Notes: generated from the sequence alone by a model not told the origin. A DNA stretch of 64,000 nucleotides from Haliclona indistincta (GCA_964017065.1 OZ024784.1:8103152-8167151), one strand, 5' to 3'. Positions 1-11,373 are shown, counted from the first letter of the stretch. Program-made: numbers and translations.

Positions 1-852
1 CACTGTCTCCATCAGCAATCCATGTCACTGAGGCATCTCCTGTAATGCAGCGACGTCTCAGAAGCCATGGTTACAAGTGAGTGGGATTAGGACCACCCAC
101 ACTAGACTTATGCTTAATAGTATTGTAATAATAACTATTGCTATACTGTACAGAGCATATTTCAAGTTTTGTTTGAATTCTAGCACCATGAAAATGTAAA
201 ATTTCACCTATTATACTGCAAAAGTACGACAACTATTATGAAAATTGCATTGTTTACCCAAATTTCTTCCATCCAGCGTTGTCAACAAAAATAAATTGAC
301 TTACTGTCACTTTTAATTTCACATTAACTTACTGTGAAAATATTACTGTGGTAGATGTGCGGCAAGTAATATTTTACCATCATCCAGCTCTTAATCTTTT
401 TCAGAGTTCTCGATGTTAAGTCATGGCCACTCACTAATCCTTCCTATGATGTGATAACTTGTCTCAATGTGCTAGATCGCTGTGAGCGCCCACTTTCTCT
501 TCTTCATCTCCTTTACCAACATCTTGCACCAGGTGGACTACTACTATTAGCACTAGTACTGCCTTATGACCCTTTTATTGAAAAAGGTAACACTACCTAA
601 AGTTTATGACCAGTCTTACATGTATGAAATATAAATGCTCTAGGTCCACGCCATGTAAATCCATCTGAATTTCTCCCAGTGGACGGAGTTGGGTGGGAGG
701 AGGAGGTGACCAGCTTATTGCAAAACCAATTACTGCCAATGGGGTTTGAGCTGCATGCAGTGACTAGACTGCCCTACCTGTGTGAGGGAGACAGTTCACA
801 AGATTACTACTCACTAGACGATGTGGTGGTGGTACTCAAAAAACCACTCTAA
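1..852 (+). CDS. METTL9: METTL9-like protein-histidine N-methyltransferase, 3' part
   Basis: This is the C-terminal part of a METTL9 (DREV family) methyltransferase; the 5' end lies outside the window. Exons read as about 1-76, 405-586 and 644-852, with GT-AG introns and phases that join cleanly. The joined reading contains YKVLDVKSW, SYDVITCLNVLDRC, LLALVLPYDPF and TRLPYLCEGDS, then ends DDVVVVLKKPL-stop. These match the conserved C-terminal half of animal METTL9, including the DVI-CLN-LDRC and LPYLCEGD motifs. In animals METTL9 forms N1-methylhistidine on proteins carrying HxH motifs (family knowledge). The SAM-binding glycine-rich loop is not in the window. No divergent partner is visible. 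Confidence 0.9.
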
Positions 853-964
853 TACACCTCTATTATAATTATTTGGAACTAGCAGAATACAAAAGTCATC
901 GTTACAGGTTAATAATAATTATTATAATTATTATGTAACACTATACCGTAGTTTGTACAAACAG

Positions 965-1296
965 TCAACATTGTTTATAGCAAAGTCCATGAATCAGTGT
1001 ATCATCAGGTTGGATCCAGTAATCTTGATCGCCAGTGTCCTCACCAGGAATAACAATGAGTTCTTGAGCTCATACACGATTCTGAAAAACAACTTTGTAC
1101 CTTTTTCTTTAAAATTGAATTTAGTAGCATATCCTTCAGCTACCTCAACAAAGGGAGTAGAATATATTCCTGTACCATTTGCAAACCGATGGCACTTGCT
1201 CAAGTCGTAGCCTTTTCTAGCAATGCTGTTAGCATAGCCCCGTTGTGTCCCATGATACATCACAGGCCATTCACCAGAGGAAGACTCTTCTCTCAT
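965..1296 (-). pseudogene. Broken ADP-ribosyltransferase-like domain fragment
   Basis: The upper part (about 1296-1100) reads GEWPVMYHGTQ, GYDLSKCHRFA, GIYSTPFVEVAEGYA. This recalls a PARP-like (ART-fold) family whose members carry WPV-x-YHGT, a GYDLSKG-RFxxGxGIYSTP stretch and then an NRV segment. After an A-run near 1105 the family-like reading continues one frame over as YKVVFQNRV, an in-frame TGA, then QELIVIPGEDTG and DYWIQPDD, ending at the stop at 965-967. So the copy holds one frameshift and one premature stop. The upstream end has a possible acceptor before GTGGTATG near 1300 but no recognisable exon further up. I call it a decayed or incomplete copy; a sequencing error could explain the frameshift but not the stop as well. 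Family assignment is from memory of motifs. Confidence 0.55.
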
Positions 1297-1591
1297 ACCA
1301 CCTACTAATAAACGTAAACTTCTTTGACTATTAATTTTTGGGTCTCAGAATCTCAAATTGCACATTCACATGCAAGTACATACTGTAAATGTAGGAAATT
1401 TACACATGAAAAGATTTTGTGTTTCTCATGGGTGCTTTCAAAGTGCGATATTCCCCATACATTTTACATAGGAGCAACAAAAAATTTATCCACGAAAAGT
1501 TCGACTTGATAAAAACAATAATTCTGCATGTATGGTAAAAACCCTTCAGTCAATGTGAAGCTCACTCAGGCTCGGACATTGTATACTATAG

Positions 1592-3184
1592 TCATTTTAA
1601 ACAACAGCAATAAGAGCAACTATAAAGTAACAGTCTAACCAACACACCAACTAATAATACAATTGTCAGCCACACATCCACATTGTAATACTCAATCCAG
1701 CTCCATCGATATCGTATGAAGGAAGGAATGCAGTGATCATGACCCACAGCAGCATAGTACTCAACAAGATCAGCAGCAGTGTTCACACCTCCTGCCGTCT
1801 TCAGAATTTTACTCATTTTTCTTATCTGTTTACGAAACTTTCCTGTATTAATGGTGTGAATTGCATGTTTCACCTTATCTTGAGACATTTCTTTAGGTAG
1901 GATCCAAATCCCGAGTCCTTGAGAAAAAAGTCTAACTGCATTATCAAACTGGTCCCAAGCATAAGGTAAACAGATAACAGGGACTGCATTGATCAGTGCC
2001 TCCTGTACTCCCCCTAACCCACAATGGAGGATTGTCATAGCTACTGTCCTGTGCTGAAGCATGGCTACCTGGGATATCCACCCCGATACAAACACTCTAT
2101 CTTTGTCCAGGTCCATTCCCTCAAGACATTCTCTGTTGCTCTCCCTCAGAGCCCATACCACACTGTACTCATTCATTACTCCATTCAATAAGGCATGAGC
2201 TAGCAGAGGAGTAAGCTCAGCAGTGGATCCCATGCTGATGTATACTACACTCAACTCATCACGACCAGCCAGCCAGTTCTCAAGGTCTTGGTCTAAAGAA
2301 GGAGGGTTTTTTGATATTAAAGGACCCACATAATGTTGCATAGGGTATGCAGTCCTGGGATAAACAAATCCCATTACAGTATGGAATATCACTGGATAAT
2401 GCAAGCCAGGATGATTCCAGAGGTTAAAATCTTCATTAATTCCTAATTCTCTTGCTATTGGCATCATGAACAATACAGCCATCATTTGGCCTGCCCATTC
2501 AAGCGGACTATATAAAGCTGTGTTTAAAAATCGATCCAAGAAGCTCATGTTGCTAGTAAAAGGAGAAAACATCACAGGATGAGGCCAAGCTGGACGAGCA
2601 GCAGGAATTATTGGGAGAGGAGAGTAACTGATCATTACTTTACTGCCCCATGAAGTGACCAGGTACTGATGTAAAACAATTGCTAATGCATCAACAACCA
2701 CATAGTCCCAGTCGCTCCCGTTCATCTCACGCAATTTCTTCCATGCTCCAGTGAGGTCTTCAGTGGAATCTTTAGCTGCTTCAGTCATTTTGTACATTAG
2801 GTCAAAGAATGAGGTTGCATTTTTGCTAACACGGGCCATTGCTTGTGCAGGATCATTGGATAGTTCAGCAGTAGCTATGAAGTCTATTCCAGCTCTTTTA
2901 CTGAGATCAGGAACAATAGAAGACCCATTAATGACTGGTGCCATGAAGGTGACATGGTGTCCTCTTCTGACGAGTTCCTCTCCTAGTGCTACTAGAGGCA
3001 ACTGATGGCTAGTGAATACTGTAGCCACTAGCAACACTGTTTTTGGACTGTCTAACGATCCTTCATCTTCGTTCTGCCCAGCTACGACTAGATGGACGAA
3101 TGCGATGAACGTTATAAACGTGAACATAATAATATTCCAATTTGTGCACTCCAAAGGCGTGGCCATTAGGACTACACTTTTCAC
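1592..3184 (-). CDS. UDP-glucuronosyltransferase (GT1 family), intronless
   Basis: This single open frame of 530 codons encodes a UDP-glycosyltransferase, which transfers a sugar from UDP-sugar to small lipophilic acceptors in the ER lumen (family knowledge). Visible features: a hydrophobic N-terminal signal (residues about 18-36, IIMFTFITFIAFVHLVVA), the acceptor half with RRGHHVTFMAPV, and the C-terminal donor-binding signature around HCGLGGVQEALINAVPVICL followed by PYAWDQFDNA. A strongly hydrophobic segment near residue 505 and a short Cys/Lys tail (CCCLK-stop) fit the type I membrane topology of animal UGTs. Length is normal for the family. There are no introns, unlike most neighbours. 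A second Met lies six residues in, so the exact start is uncertain. Confidence 0.9.
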   Translation of the reverse strand: MKSVVLMATPLECTNWNIIMFTFITFIAFVHLVVAGQNEDEGSLDSPKTVLLVATVFTSHQLPLVALGEELVRRGHHVTFMAPVINGSSIVPDLSKRAGIDFIATAELSNDPAQAMARVSKNATSFFDLMYKMTEAAKDSTEDLTGAWKKLREMNGSDWDYVVVDALAIVLHQYLVTSWGSKVMISYSPLPIIPAARPAWPHPVMFSPFTSNMSFLDRFLNTALYSPLEWAGQMMAVLFMMPIARELGINEDFNLWNHPGLHYPVIFHTVMGFVYPRTAYPMQHYVGPLISKNPPSLDQDLENWLAGRDELSVVYISMGSTAELTPLLAHALLNGVMNEYSVVWALRESNRECLEGMDLDKDRVFVSGWISQVAMLQHRTVAMTILHCGLGGVQEALINAVPVICLPYAWDQFDNAVRLFSQGLGIWILPKEMSQDKVKHAIHTINTGKFRKQIRKMSKILKTAGGVNTAADLVEYYAAVGHDHCIPSFIRYRWSWIEYYNVDVWLTIVLLVGVLVRLLLYSCSYCCCLK

Positions 3185-3206
3185 AATGTTTATGCAATAA
3201 TTATGT

Positions 3207-3769
3207 TCAAGGCTTTGCCTGCTTCTTCAACTCCTTGAATTTTGATCTCACAATCCTTGTTTTCTATAAGAAAAACAAAACAATCATTTTACTATTATAT
3301 AAATTATACCACTCACTTGTTGTTTGAGACATTTGATCTTAAATCGGTCAAAATCTGTCAGCTTTGCCCTTTTTTCTCGGAGCGCTATCCTCTTAGCAAG
3401 AGCAGTTTCTAACCACTTCTCCTTGATCTTCTCTGCTTGGAAAGATTTCCTGACTGTCCGATCACGAGCAGAATGAGGTATCTTGATTGTGAATCGAGTG
3501 AGTGTGAGATTGGTTAGCGACATGGCTTGTCGCGGCACTCCACTACACGGCCCAGTGATTAGAGCCTACAAACCAACATACAACGTCCATGACACATACG
3601 GTATCATACACACACCCTTCTCTGGTCTATAAGATCAATGATCACAACCAACTTCCCAGCTTGAGGGCCAGAGGTCAGCTGGGCTACGCGCCCAATCTCC
3701 ACAAACCTTGTGTATACCTGTACAGTGAATACAAACTACAACAATGGTCTATCTATGGTTACTCACCAT
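3207..3769 (-). CDS. RPL14: Large-subunit ribosomal protein eL14
   Basis: Four coding exons (3767-3769, 3616-3717, 3317-3565, 3207-3263) join to 136 residues beginning [13 protein letters not shown], continuing [42 protein letters not shown] and [14 protein letters not shown], and ending [10 protein letters not shown]. This follows eukaryotic eL14 along its whole core (human: RFVEVGRVAY, AGKLVAIVDVID, MTDFDRFKVMKAKK). The lysine/alanine tail of vertebrate RPL14 is absent, as in fungi. The first coding exon holds only the initiator ATG, directly followed by a GTGAG donor, a common layout in ribosomal-protein genes. It is head-to-head with the PLCG gene (start codons 218 bases apart). Confidence 0.95.
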
Positions 3770-3987
3770 CTTGGTCAAGGATCCAGAAAGTCGGGAAAAC
3801 GTGGTCACTTTCCAAACTGCGCATGCGAAATGGGCGTGGTTTTAGTAATCGCATATCGATCGTGTGCACGTGCGCTGTCGCTAGTAATTCAGGTGTGTAA
3901 TTACAGGAGGAGGTGGGGCCGTCACAGTCGCGAACTCTCTTGTGGAAGGTATCAGAGCAGATCAGACCGCTCCTGACTGTGAAATAA
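3770..3987. promoter_or_regulatory. Shared 218-bp divergent promoter region, RPL14 / PLCG
   Basis: Only 218 bases separate the initiator codons of RPL14 (minus) and PLCG (plus), so both 5' UTRs and promoters must sit here or overlap. The stretch is less AT-rich than the introns and contains GCGCATGCG at about 3818 and CACGTGCG at about 3867, the latter with an E-box core. No TATA box is obvious. An in-frame TAA just before ATG 3988 supports that start for PLCG. Confidence 0.5.
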
Positions 3988-6900
3988 ATGGCCATGAATC
4001 CTCATCGTCTCGGGGAGATGATGCAGGCCCTCGAAAAGGGAACTGTCATGATAAAGTTTCGTCGGAGAAGGCCGCCAGAAAAACGTGTGCTCGCTCTCCG
4101 AACGAGTACTTTCGAGATACTACAGTTTCCTCTTCCCAGTCGTGGTAGACCAATAGCCGAGGACACTGGTAGGTGTCAATTGTCACTATTACTTCTAGTA
4201 GTGATCCACATCTCTGCATTATTCTCAGTCGACCTTCGTGAGATCAAAGAAATCAGGGACAGCATGGGATCTCTTGACTTCAAGTCTAATACTGCAGGTC
4301 AAGCTAAGATAGCTGATCCACAATGCTGCTTTATCATCTACTATGGATCTGAATTCAAACTAAAGACACTAAGTGTTGCAGGTGTGTGAGTGTGTTTAGC
4401 AGGTTTACATTGCATGTAATGCTGCATTATACAGCATTTTGTAAGGAGGAACACGATGCTTGGATCAGTGTATTGGAACATCTAACAGGACCGGACCAAT
4501 TTGAAAGTCATCTACTCACAAGCCGGTGAGCGAGAGGGGTGTGTTTGTTTACATGTATGAGTATTTGTGTGTGTGTGTGTGTGTACATGAATGTGGTATG
4601 TGTATGTCTGGTAATGCTCTGTCACCTATGGTCTGTGTGTACTGTTTATTGCGCACTTGTTTTTTAACATAATTTCTCTAAACAAATCCATGTTAGTTTC
4701 AGTTTGAGTTCCTTCTTATCGTTTTTCCTTTCTTGAGTAGTTGGTTAAAGAAAAAGTTTTTCAGTCTCGAGAAGGGAGGACCACCATCTCTGTGAGGAAT
4801 ACACACTAAACATACTCACTGATCAGTTTCTGTTACCTAGTATCGGAATGGCTGAAGTGAAGCGGTTTTTCCAGCAAGTCAACCACAGACCGTACATGAA
4901 TAAGTCACGGCAAATTGTCCAGGTATAGTGCTATACAGCAATACTTGTGTGTTTGTGTAGAGAGCTGTAACACTATGAGTATTCTTTGTGCTATAGCAGC
5001 TAATTTTACCAGCCTTGCCTTGTTCCTTTTTTATTAGGAGTTTGATATGAGTCATCAAGGTGGTCTCACGTTTGATGATTTCTCAGAAATGTACCACCAC
5101 TACGTGTTTGATGATCGTATTGGGCGCCATTTCTATGCCTACTGCTCGGACAAAAATATTATCACATTTCAAGAGCTGCAGGCGTTTTTCAGAGATGAGC
5201 AAAATGACTCCCGGGCAAGCACCGACTCGCAGTATGTGTCTTCTCTTGTGTGGGACTTTGTGCGGCAGAGAAAGAATATGCGAGGTTATAGAGACCCACG
5301 AGCTCCTTACCTCTCCATGTCTGAGGTATTGTGTTCATATATTCTGTATTGTGATTTTGGTGTTGTTGTAGTTTGTGGATTTCCTGTTTTCAAAGCGTAA
5401 CTCAGCTTTCGATCAGATGGCTACCACTATATATCAAGACATGGATCGACCACTTAGTCACTATTGGATAGCTTCATCACACAACACGTACCTACTCCTC
5501 TACTGCTTTCTTTGTCTCACCTCTCTACTCTTTGTTTTTCCTCTTGAATTTAAGTTGTCTCGCTCTCTCCTCTTTAGTTACCTCACTGGCAATCAGTATT
5601 CTAGTGAGTCATCTGTCGAGGCTTATGTCAGAGTATTGCGACAAGGCTGTCGCTGCATTGAGTGTAAGCATCATCACCTCGCACTAGTACAGCACCATCA
5701 CACTATGACTATTCTACTCACACAGTGGACTGCTGGGACGGTCCCGATGGCCAACCAATCATTTATCACGGCCGCACACTCACAACAAGAATCAAATTTG
5801 TTGATGTTGTCCACGCAATCAAAGAGCATGCCTTTGTAGCTTCAGAATTTCCAATCGTACTATCTATTGAGCAGCATTGCGACATTGCTCAGCAAAAGTT
5901 CATGGCTGAAACATTCAAGGAAGTTTTTGGAGGTTAGTCCTTTCAATGCCAACTAACTGCAGCTGGTCTGTATAGTATGAATAGATTTTCACCTCTGAAA
6001 AACTGAATAGCGTATTAAGCATTCGGGCACTTTCTTCTCTTTCTAGACATGTTGCTGACAATTCCTATTGATGCCAAAGAGTCGTCACTACCATCACCAT
6101 CAAAACTCAAACACAAGATTCTAATAAAGGTGCATACATTTAGCACCTCTCTTATCTGGTTGTCGCTAACTATAATCATTATGCAGCACAAGAAGCTACA
6201 GGATAACTCAGGGCAGTCACTAACTACTTCAATGAAAGATGGTCAGTCTCAACCTCCACACTAGCTCTCATACTGCCCTGCTCTCTCACAGAACCAGATC
6301 ACACAGCTGATGACCTCAGCAACTCTCTCAAGAACGGTCTACTCTACATGCAGGATCCCATTAATAAAGTGAGCAATCCTATAAAACTGATAATTTATTA
6401 TCTTTTACTCTTCAGAAATGGTCTCCTCACTTCTTCGTTCTGATCAATGACAAGCTCTCATTTACAGAACAGGAGGAGAAGGAAGAAGATGAGGAGGCTG
6501 TGGAGGAAGTAGAGGTACAGCTTGAGATGCGTGACTTGTGGAATAAACTATCGATACCACTCAGCAATTGTTTTGTGTCCAAAATAATTACTTGTTTTGT
6601 GTTTACTGAAGTTTGAATGCCATTGTGTGTGCAGCTCATTTTCTTTTTCCCTTTTGCAGCTTCCTCCAACAGAAATGCACTTAAAACAACCGTAAGTGGT
6701 AGCATTGTGTCTTGTATTGTATTACACTTCTCATGCTTCCTCTTCTCAGCTGGTTTCATGGTAAACTCAGTGCTGGTCGTGACGATGCTGAGCGGTTACT
6801 AGTAGACTATCGACAAGTTGATGGAGCTTTTTTGGTGAGAGAAAGTGCCACATTTGCTGGAGACTACTCACTTTCATTCACGTATGTTCTCACCTCACAC

Positions 6901-9665
6901 AGTTGACCTGTTTTATGTACACCTACCCTTCTGTTCCTTTCTAGGAGAGATTCCAAATACAATCATGTTCGTATACACACCAAGTCAGAGGGAGGCAAGA
7001 CTAAGTATTTTCTCACTGACCAGACCTTGTTCGATACCATATTTGAGCTTGTTGATCATTACAAACAGTATCCTCTACGTAGCCCACGCTTTGAGCAGAT
7101 CCTGAGCTTCCCTGTCCCTCGTCAGGACAGCTATGAACGGCAGCCATGGTTTCATGACAAACTCAGTAGCAAAGCTGCAGAGGACATGTTGAAGAGAGTG
7201 AGGATGGATGGAGCTTTCCTGGTGAGACCGTCTGGTCAAGATGCCTCCAAGGCCTCCAAAGCCGATCATGGATCCAAGAGTGGCAAGAAAATGTGGGCCA
7301 TCACTTTCAGGTAACAATAACCTCTTCATCCAATCACGTTTCTTTACTTGCCTCTACGTTCATGCAAAGTATTACAAATGTATTCATTTCTCTGTAGGGC
7401 TGAGAACCATATTCGTCATTGTAGATTTGCAGAAGAGAACAATCAGTTTACTATAGGGTCAGCAACCTTTGACTCTATGACTGAACTGATCACATACTAT
7501 GAGCACAATCCACTATATCGCAAGATGAAACTGAAATATGCAATCAATGATGAGATACTGAAACAAATTGGAGAGGTCCTTATTGCATGCACTGTTTGCT
7601 TTCATGTCCTCGCTCTCTCTTTCACAACCAGCTAGTTTCAATCACATTGGTTTACCCCATTCTCTATTTCTCTTCCAGGAACCAGAAAACCCCATCTATC
7701 ATCCGATATACTTCACCTTTAATGAGGAGAAACCCACGTCACTGTCAGTTCGTGCTGTATTTGATTACACTGCCATGCGCAGTGATGAGCTCACTTACTC
7801 TCATGGTGCTGTCATCACTAATGTGGAGCGTCACGAGGGAGGTTGGTGGTGTGGAGATCACGGCAAGATGACCCGAGGATGGTTTCCGGCTAATTATGTT
7901 GAGGAGATCAAAGACGAGAGCGAAAACGAGGAGAGAGAGTTGGGTAACTTGCAGCAGGGTTCCATCAGCATTGCCGGGTGTAGTGCAGAGATTATCGGCC
8001 CCTACAGTGGTCAGAAGATGTGCGTCATGAGGATATATCCACGAAATGAGCCAGCCAACATTGGTCAACCAGCTCTCGAGGTAGCTGCTAATACTCTTCA
8101 GGAGTTGCAGTCATGGAAAGAAGTGCTAGAAGAGGCAAATAAGATAGCTAGTACAATGGTGAGTGCTGAGCTCTATTTGTGTACCAATAATCATTCTCTC
8201 TCACTAGCAAGCAGCACGTAACAAGCAGCAGCGTATTCAAGGCATAGCACAGGACATGTCTGATCTTGCCATCTACTGTCAACCTATTCGCAACTTCAGC
8301 CTTGATAGTATGAAAAAAAGATTTCTTTCTCTTTGATTATGATCTCCGGTTATTTAATCCGCAGGCAAATATGCTCATTTTCAAATGACGTCTTTCCCAG
8401 AGACCAAGATAGAACGATTTGTCAAGAGTGGAGAACTTGCTGGCAGTTTTGTCAAGTTCAGTCATACGAACATCAGTCGAGTGTATCCAAAGGGCAGTCG
8501 TGTCGACTCATCTAACTATGATCCTACTCCAATGTGGTGTGCTGGCTCACAGCTTGTGTCTCTCAACTACCAGACTCCAGGTTAGTACATATTATATTAT
8601 GAACAGTTAGTTATAACAGGTTTGTTCTAGATCGCACTATGCAACTCAACGAGGGTAAGTTCATGCAGAATGGACGATGCGGATATGTGTTGATGCCTGA
8701 TTGCATGTTCAACGATGGATTCAACCCTTTAAAATCTGCCACCCACAAGACAGAGCCTCTCAATATCATTATTGAGGTATTCTGTTATTTCTTTTTTTTA
8801 ATTTTAATCTCATTTTCTGTCTAGATCATAGGAGCTCGCCATCTTGTTAAAACTGGGCGTGGTTATCCCTCTCCCCTAGTGGAGCTGGAGGTTGTTGGAA
8901 TGCAATGTGACTACCAGAAGCATAAAACCAATCAAGTTGGTGAGTGTTTATCATTAAAAAATTTAGTGTAGACTTTTGCTGTCACAAATTGACTGTAATA
9001 AATTATGGTAACACCCAAAACACAAAAAAAAATTAAAGCGATTTGGGAACAAAATATTAATTTTTACCGTAGATTGATGCAGCATCCTTTCTTCTCCCCA
9101 GATGTCAATGGACTGAATCCAGTCTGGAACAAGAAATTTGACTTTGATGTTGACAACCCAAGCTGTGCTCTCCTGCGATTTGTAGTTCAAGATCTTGATG
9201 TGTTCAGTGACCCGATTGATCTCGGCCAGGCTATCATTCCTGTCAGTTGTCTTCGCTCAGGTTATCGATCTGTGCCGCTCAGAAACAGCTACTCTGAAGA
9301 GCTTGAACTAGCCAGCCTTCTCATTCACTTGGATATCCACAAGGTCTCCACTCACATTAGCTTCATAGCTACAACCATTCATTCTTTTCCAGGCTAATGA
9401 GGATGAGGAGCTATACTGTAACATACGATCACTAACAGAGGACATCCAACAAATCTCAACTCAGATGAGTCATGTTGCTCTCTCCTCTGGAGGCAGCTCC
9501 ACAATGAGGCTGACATCACTTGGTGACAGCATGGTGACAAAACAAGAGCAACTACAGAGGCTCAGGGACACTCGCAACAGACACCTGTACGTACTACCAT
9601 TTTTTGATATAATTATAACTTCTCTTCTCTCCAGTGAACACAAGCGTAAGAATCCTCACCACTAG
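3988..9665 (+). CDS. PLCG: Phospholipase C-gamma
   Basis: PLC-gamma hydrolyses PIP2 to IP3 and diacylglycerol at the plasma membrane once recruited to phosphotyrosines. Twenty-five exons join to 1263 residues (3988-4168, 4229-4383, 4446-4525, 4741-4791, 4841-4922, 5038-5325, 5372-5487, 5578-5663, 5726-5932, 6047-6129, 6187-6241, 6292-6368, 6416-6514, 6660-6691, 6750-6881, 6945-7310, 7398-7575, 7679-8158, 8208-8307, 8365-8580, 8631-8776, 8825-8939, 9102-9343, 9393-9586, 9635-9665). Domains in order: PH (GTVMIKF; HCFI-type [14 protein letters not shown]), EF-hands, PI-PLC X with the catalytic SSHNTYLTG and IIYHG, a split PH half with an acidic run, nSH2 (DGAFLVRES), cSH2 (DGAFLVRPS), SH3 ([17 protein letters not shown]), second PH half, PI-PLC Y, and C2. 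Length matches human PLCG1 (1290). The cSH2 carries a Lys/Ser-rich insert after FLVR. Confidence 0.97.
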
Positions 9666-9929
9666 CAGCTGCCAATCAGCCTTCATTTAAAAAACAAACA
9701 ATTACGTCTCTCTGTGTGTGAGTAGTGTTGAAATCAGCCATCCACCGACACTAGTAGCCCTCTAGCTATCTCTGTCATACAATAGCTATTAGCACATGCT
9801 CGAAAATAATTATTAATTATTATGTTTTAAGTACATATGATACAGCATACCATACCAGTTGTATAATAATAATAACTACAAAGTGATACAGTTACTTCTT
9901 GTGTCTTCTGTTCATTGTCGTCGTCATCA

Positions 9930-10249
9930 TCAATTATTATCTTGACTTTCTTTTACTACAATCTCATCCTCTTCTTCATTAGCTATGTTTATAGCTTCCT
10001 CGTCATCACTGATTTTCTTTGTTGCGATTTCTTCGTCTTTTTTCATCTGGTGTTGCTTGGGTGAGTAGTAACTAGTGAATGGATTAAATTCGCGAACAGA
10101 CACAGTTCTTTAAAGCTGATCGACAGATGTTGGTACCGGGCAGTGCGTTGATGCACTTTTTAGATGGTAAATATAATAGATCTACACACTGACTCCTACT
10201 TGCAAAATAAACAAGTACCTTCTCAATGGTGAGTTGGAACTTATTTCTG
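9930..10249 (-). CDS. Possible 3' exons of a small unidentified gene
   Basis: Two candidate exons on the minus strand (10219-10249 and 9930-10107) join in phase across GT-AG sites. They read EISSNSPLRRTV, SVREFNPFTSYYSPKQHQ, then a Lys-rich and an acidic stretch (DDEEAINIANEEEDEIV) before a stop at 9930-9932. The composition looks coding rather than random, resembling the charged disordered tail of a nuclear protein, but I do not recognise the family. A small candidate first exon starting MSERKRHRSSQQETL lies on the same strand near 11180-11235, on the far side of the foldback element. No complete model could be built, so this stays a weak call. Confidence 0.3.
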
Positions 10250-10352
10250 CTAAACCAGTCTAGTAAAATGTGTTAGTTTGGTAACTAGTCTAACCTGTCA
10301 CTGGCTAAGATGATGGGGAGTTAGTAACCATCGGTACATCATTACAGTTTAA

Positions 10353-11059
10353 GGTGGCGGTATACCAGTTTTTACGAATATTAATGAGCGACTTTCTTTT
10401 ATCTGCAGCTCGTGACAGAGCAACGCTAGCACCGTGAAACTCGCTCTGATGCATCATCGAGTGTGTCTTAATGTATAATGCAGCTTGAAACGTTGCACAA
10501 TATTCTACACCTAGGAATAATCGACATCGTACCGATACGCATTTTTCTAGCCAAAAATCTCTCCTGGCTAACCGTGCAGCAAAGGTTACCAGCTGAAATT
10601 CTACTCTTATAAACCATTTCTAGGTGCTGACGAAGAGTTTTCTACATTTACTTTTTCTGATTTTAAGAAAAACACTCTTACATCCTAAATCATGGCTGAT
10701 TTTGCAGTGACGTCCATGTTTGTCGATGCATAAAACAGTTATGTTCAGCGTGGGTCAACAAAACTCTTCGTCAGCACCTAGAAATGGTTTATAAGAGTAG
10801 AATTTCAGCTGGTAACCTTTGCTGCACGGTTAGCCAGGAGAGATTTTTGGCTAGAAAAATGCGTATCCGTACGATGTCGATTTTTCCTAAATTATTCCTT
10901 GGTGTAGAATATTGTGCAACGTTTCAAGCAGCGTTATACATTCAGACACACTCGATGATGCATCAGAGCGAGTTTCACGGTGCTAGCGTTGCTCTGTCAC
11001 GAGCTGCAGATAAAAGAAAGTCGCTCATTAATATTCATAAATACCGGTATACCGCCACC
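10353..11059. mobile_element. Foldback MITE-like element with about 300-bp inverted arms
   Basis: The left arm (about 10353-10650) and right arm (about 10755-11059) are near-perfect reverse complements, with only a few substitutions and one roughly 11-base indel, separated by a spacer of about 110 bases. The termini read GGTGGCGGTATACC inward, and each end is flanked by TTAA (10349-10352 and 11060-11063), as in piggyBac-type target duplication. The only longer reading frame (on the plus strand of the right arm) shows no protein similarity, so the element looks non-autonomous. Arms this alike suggest recent insertion, gene conversion or both. The superfamily is inferred only from the TTAA flanks. 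Confidence 0.8.
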
Positions 11060-11063
11060 TTAA

Positions 11064-11373
11064 ACGAGGAGAGTTCTTTTTGATACAGAATATTCGACGT
11101 CGAGCTGATCAGTAGGGTAAGTACATAAATGATTTATATATACACTAGCCGCAGAGTCTCTTGCTGGGAGCTGCGATGTCGCTTTCTTTCTGACATTCTG
11201 CTTAGTCGGTCACGCGCGTGCAGCTAGCTCCACCTAGCTCCACCTATAACTTGCAGCAGAGAGCATGTAACTGCTGGAGTTCTCTCTATCATTAAAAAAA
11301 AATAATTTTACTTTCTAGTCAGGTAGACTACTAAAATGTATAAACATTATTGTACAGTAGTGGAAAATGGTAA
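11064..11373. other. Intergenic stretch, no supported gene
   Basis: Between the foldback element and the DOK-like stop codon I see no supported gene on the plus strand. It holds a short tandem CTAGCTCCAC-type repeat (about 11222-11246) and, on the minus strand, the candidate exon MSERKRHRSSQQETL mentioned for the possible small gene at 9930-10249. Confidence 0.4.

Noticed and set aside
3589..4148. Overlapping plus-strand frames opposite RPL14
   Set aside because: They are antisense to well-supported RPL14 exons and its promoter and show no similarity of their own.
4741..4922. Apparent frameshift in the PLC-gamma EF-hand region
   Set aside because: A 49-base GT-AG intron (4792-4840) restores one continuous frame ([11 protein letters not shown] then [14 protein letters not shown]).
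10784..11083. 99-codon plus-strand frame in the foldback element
   Set aside because: The sequence belongs to the right arm of an inverted repeat and the frame has no protein similarity, so it is a chance frame.
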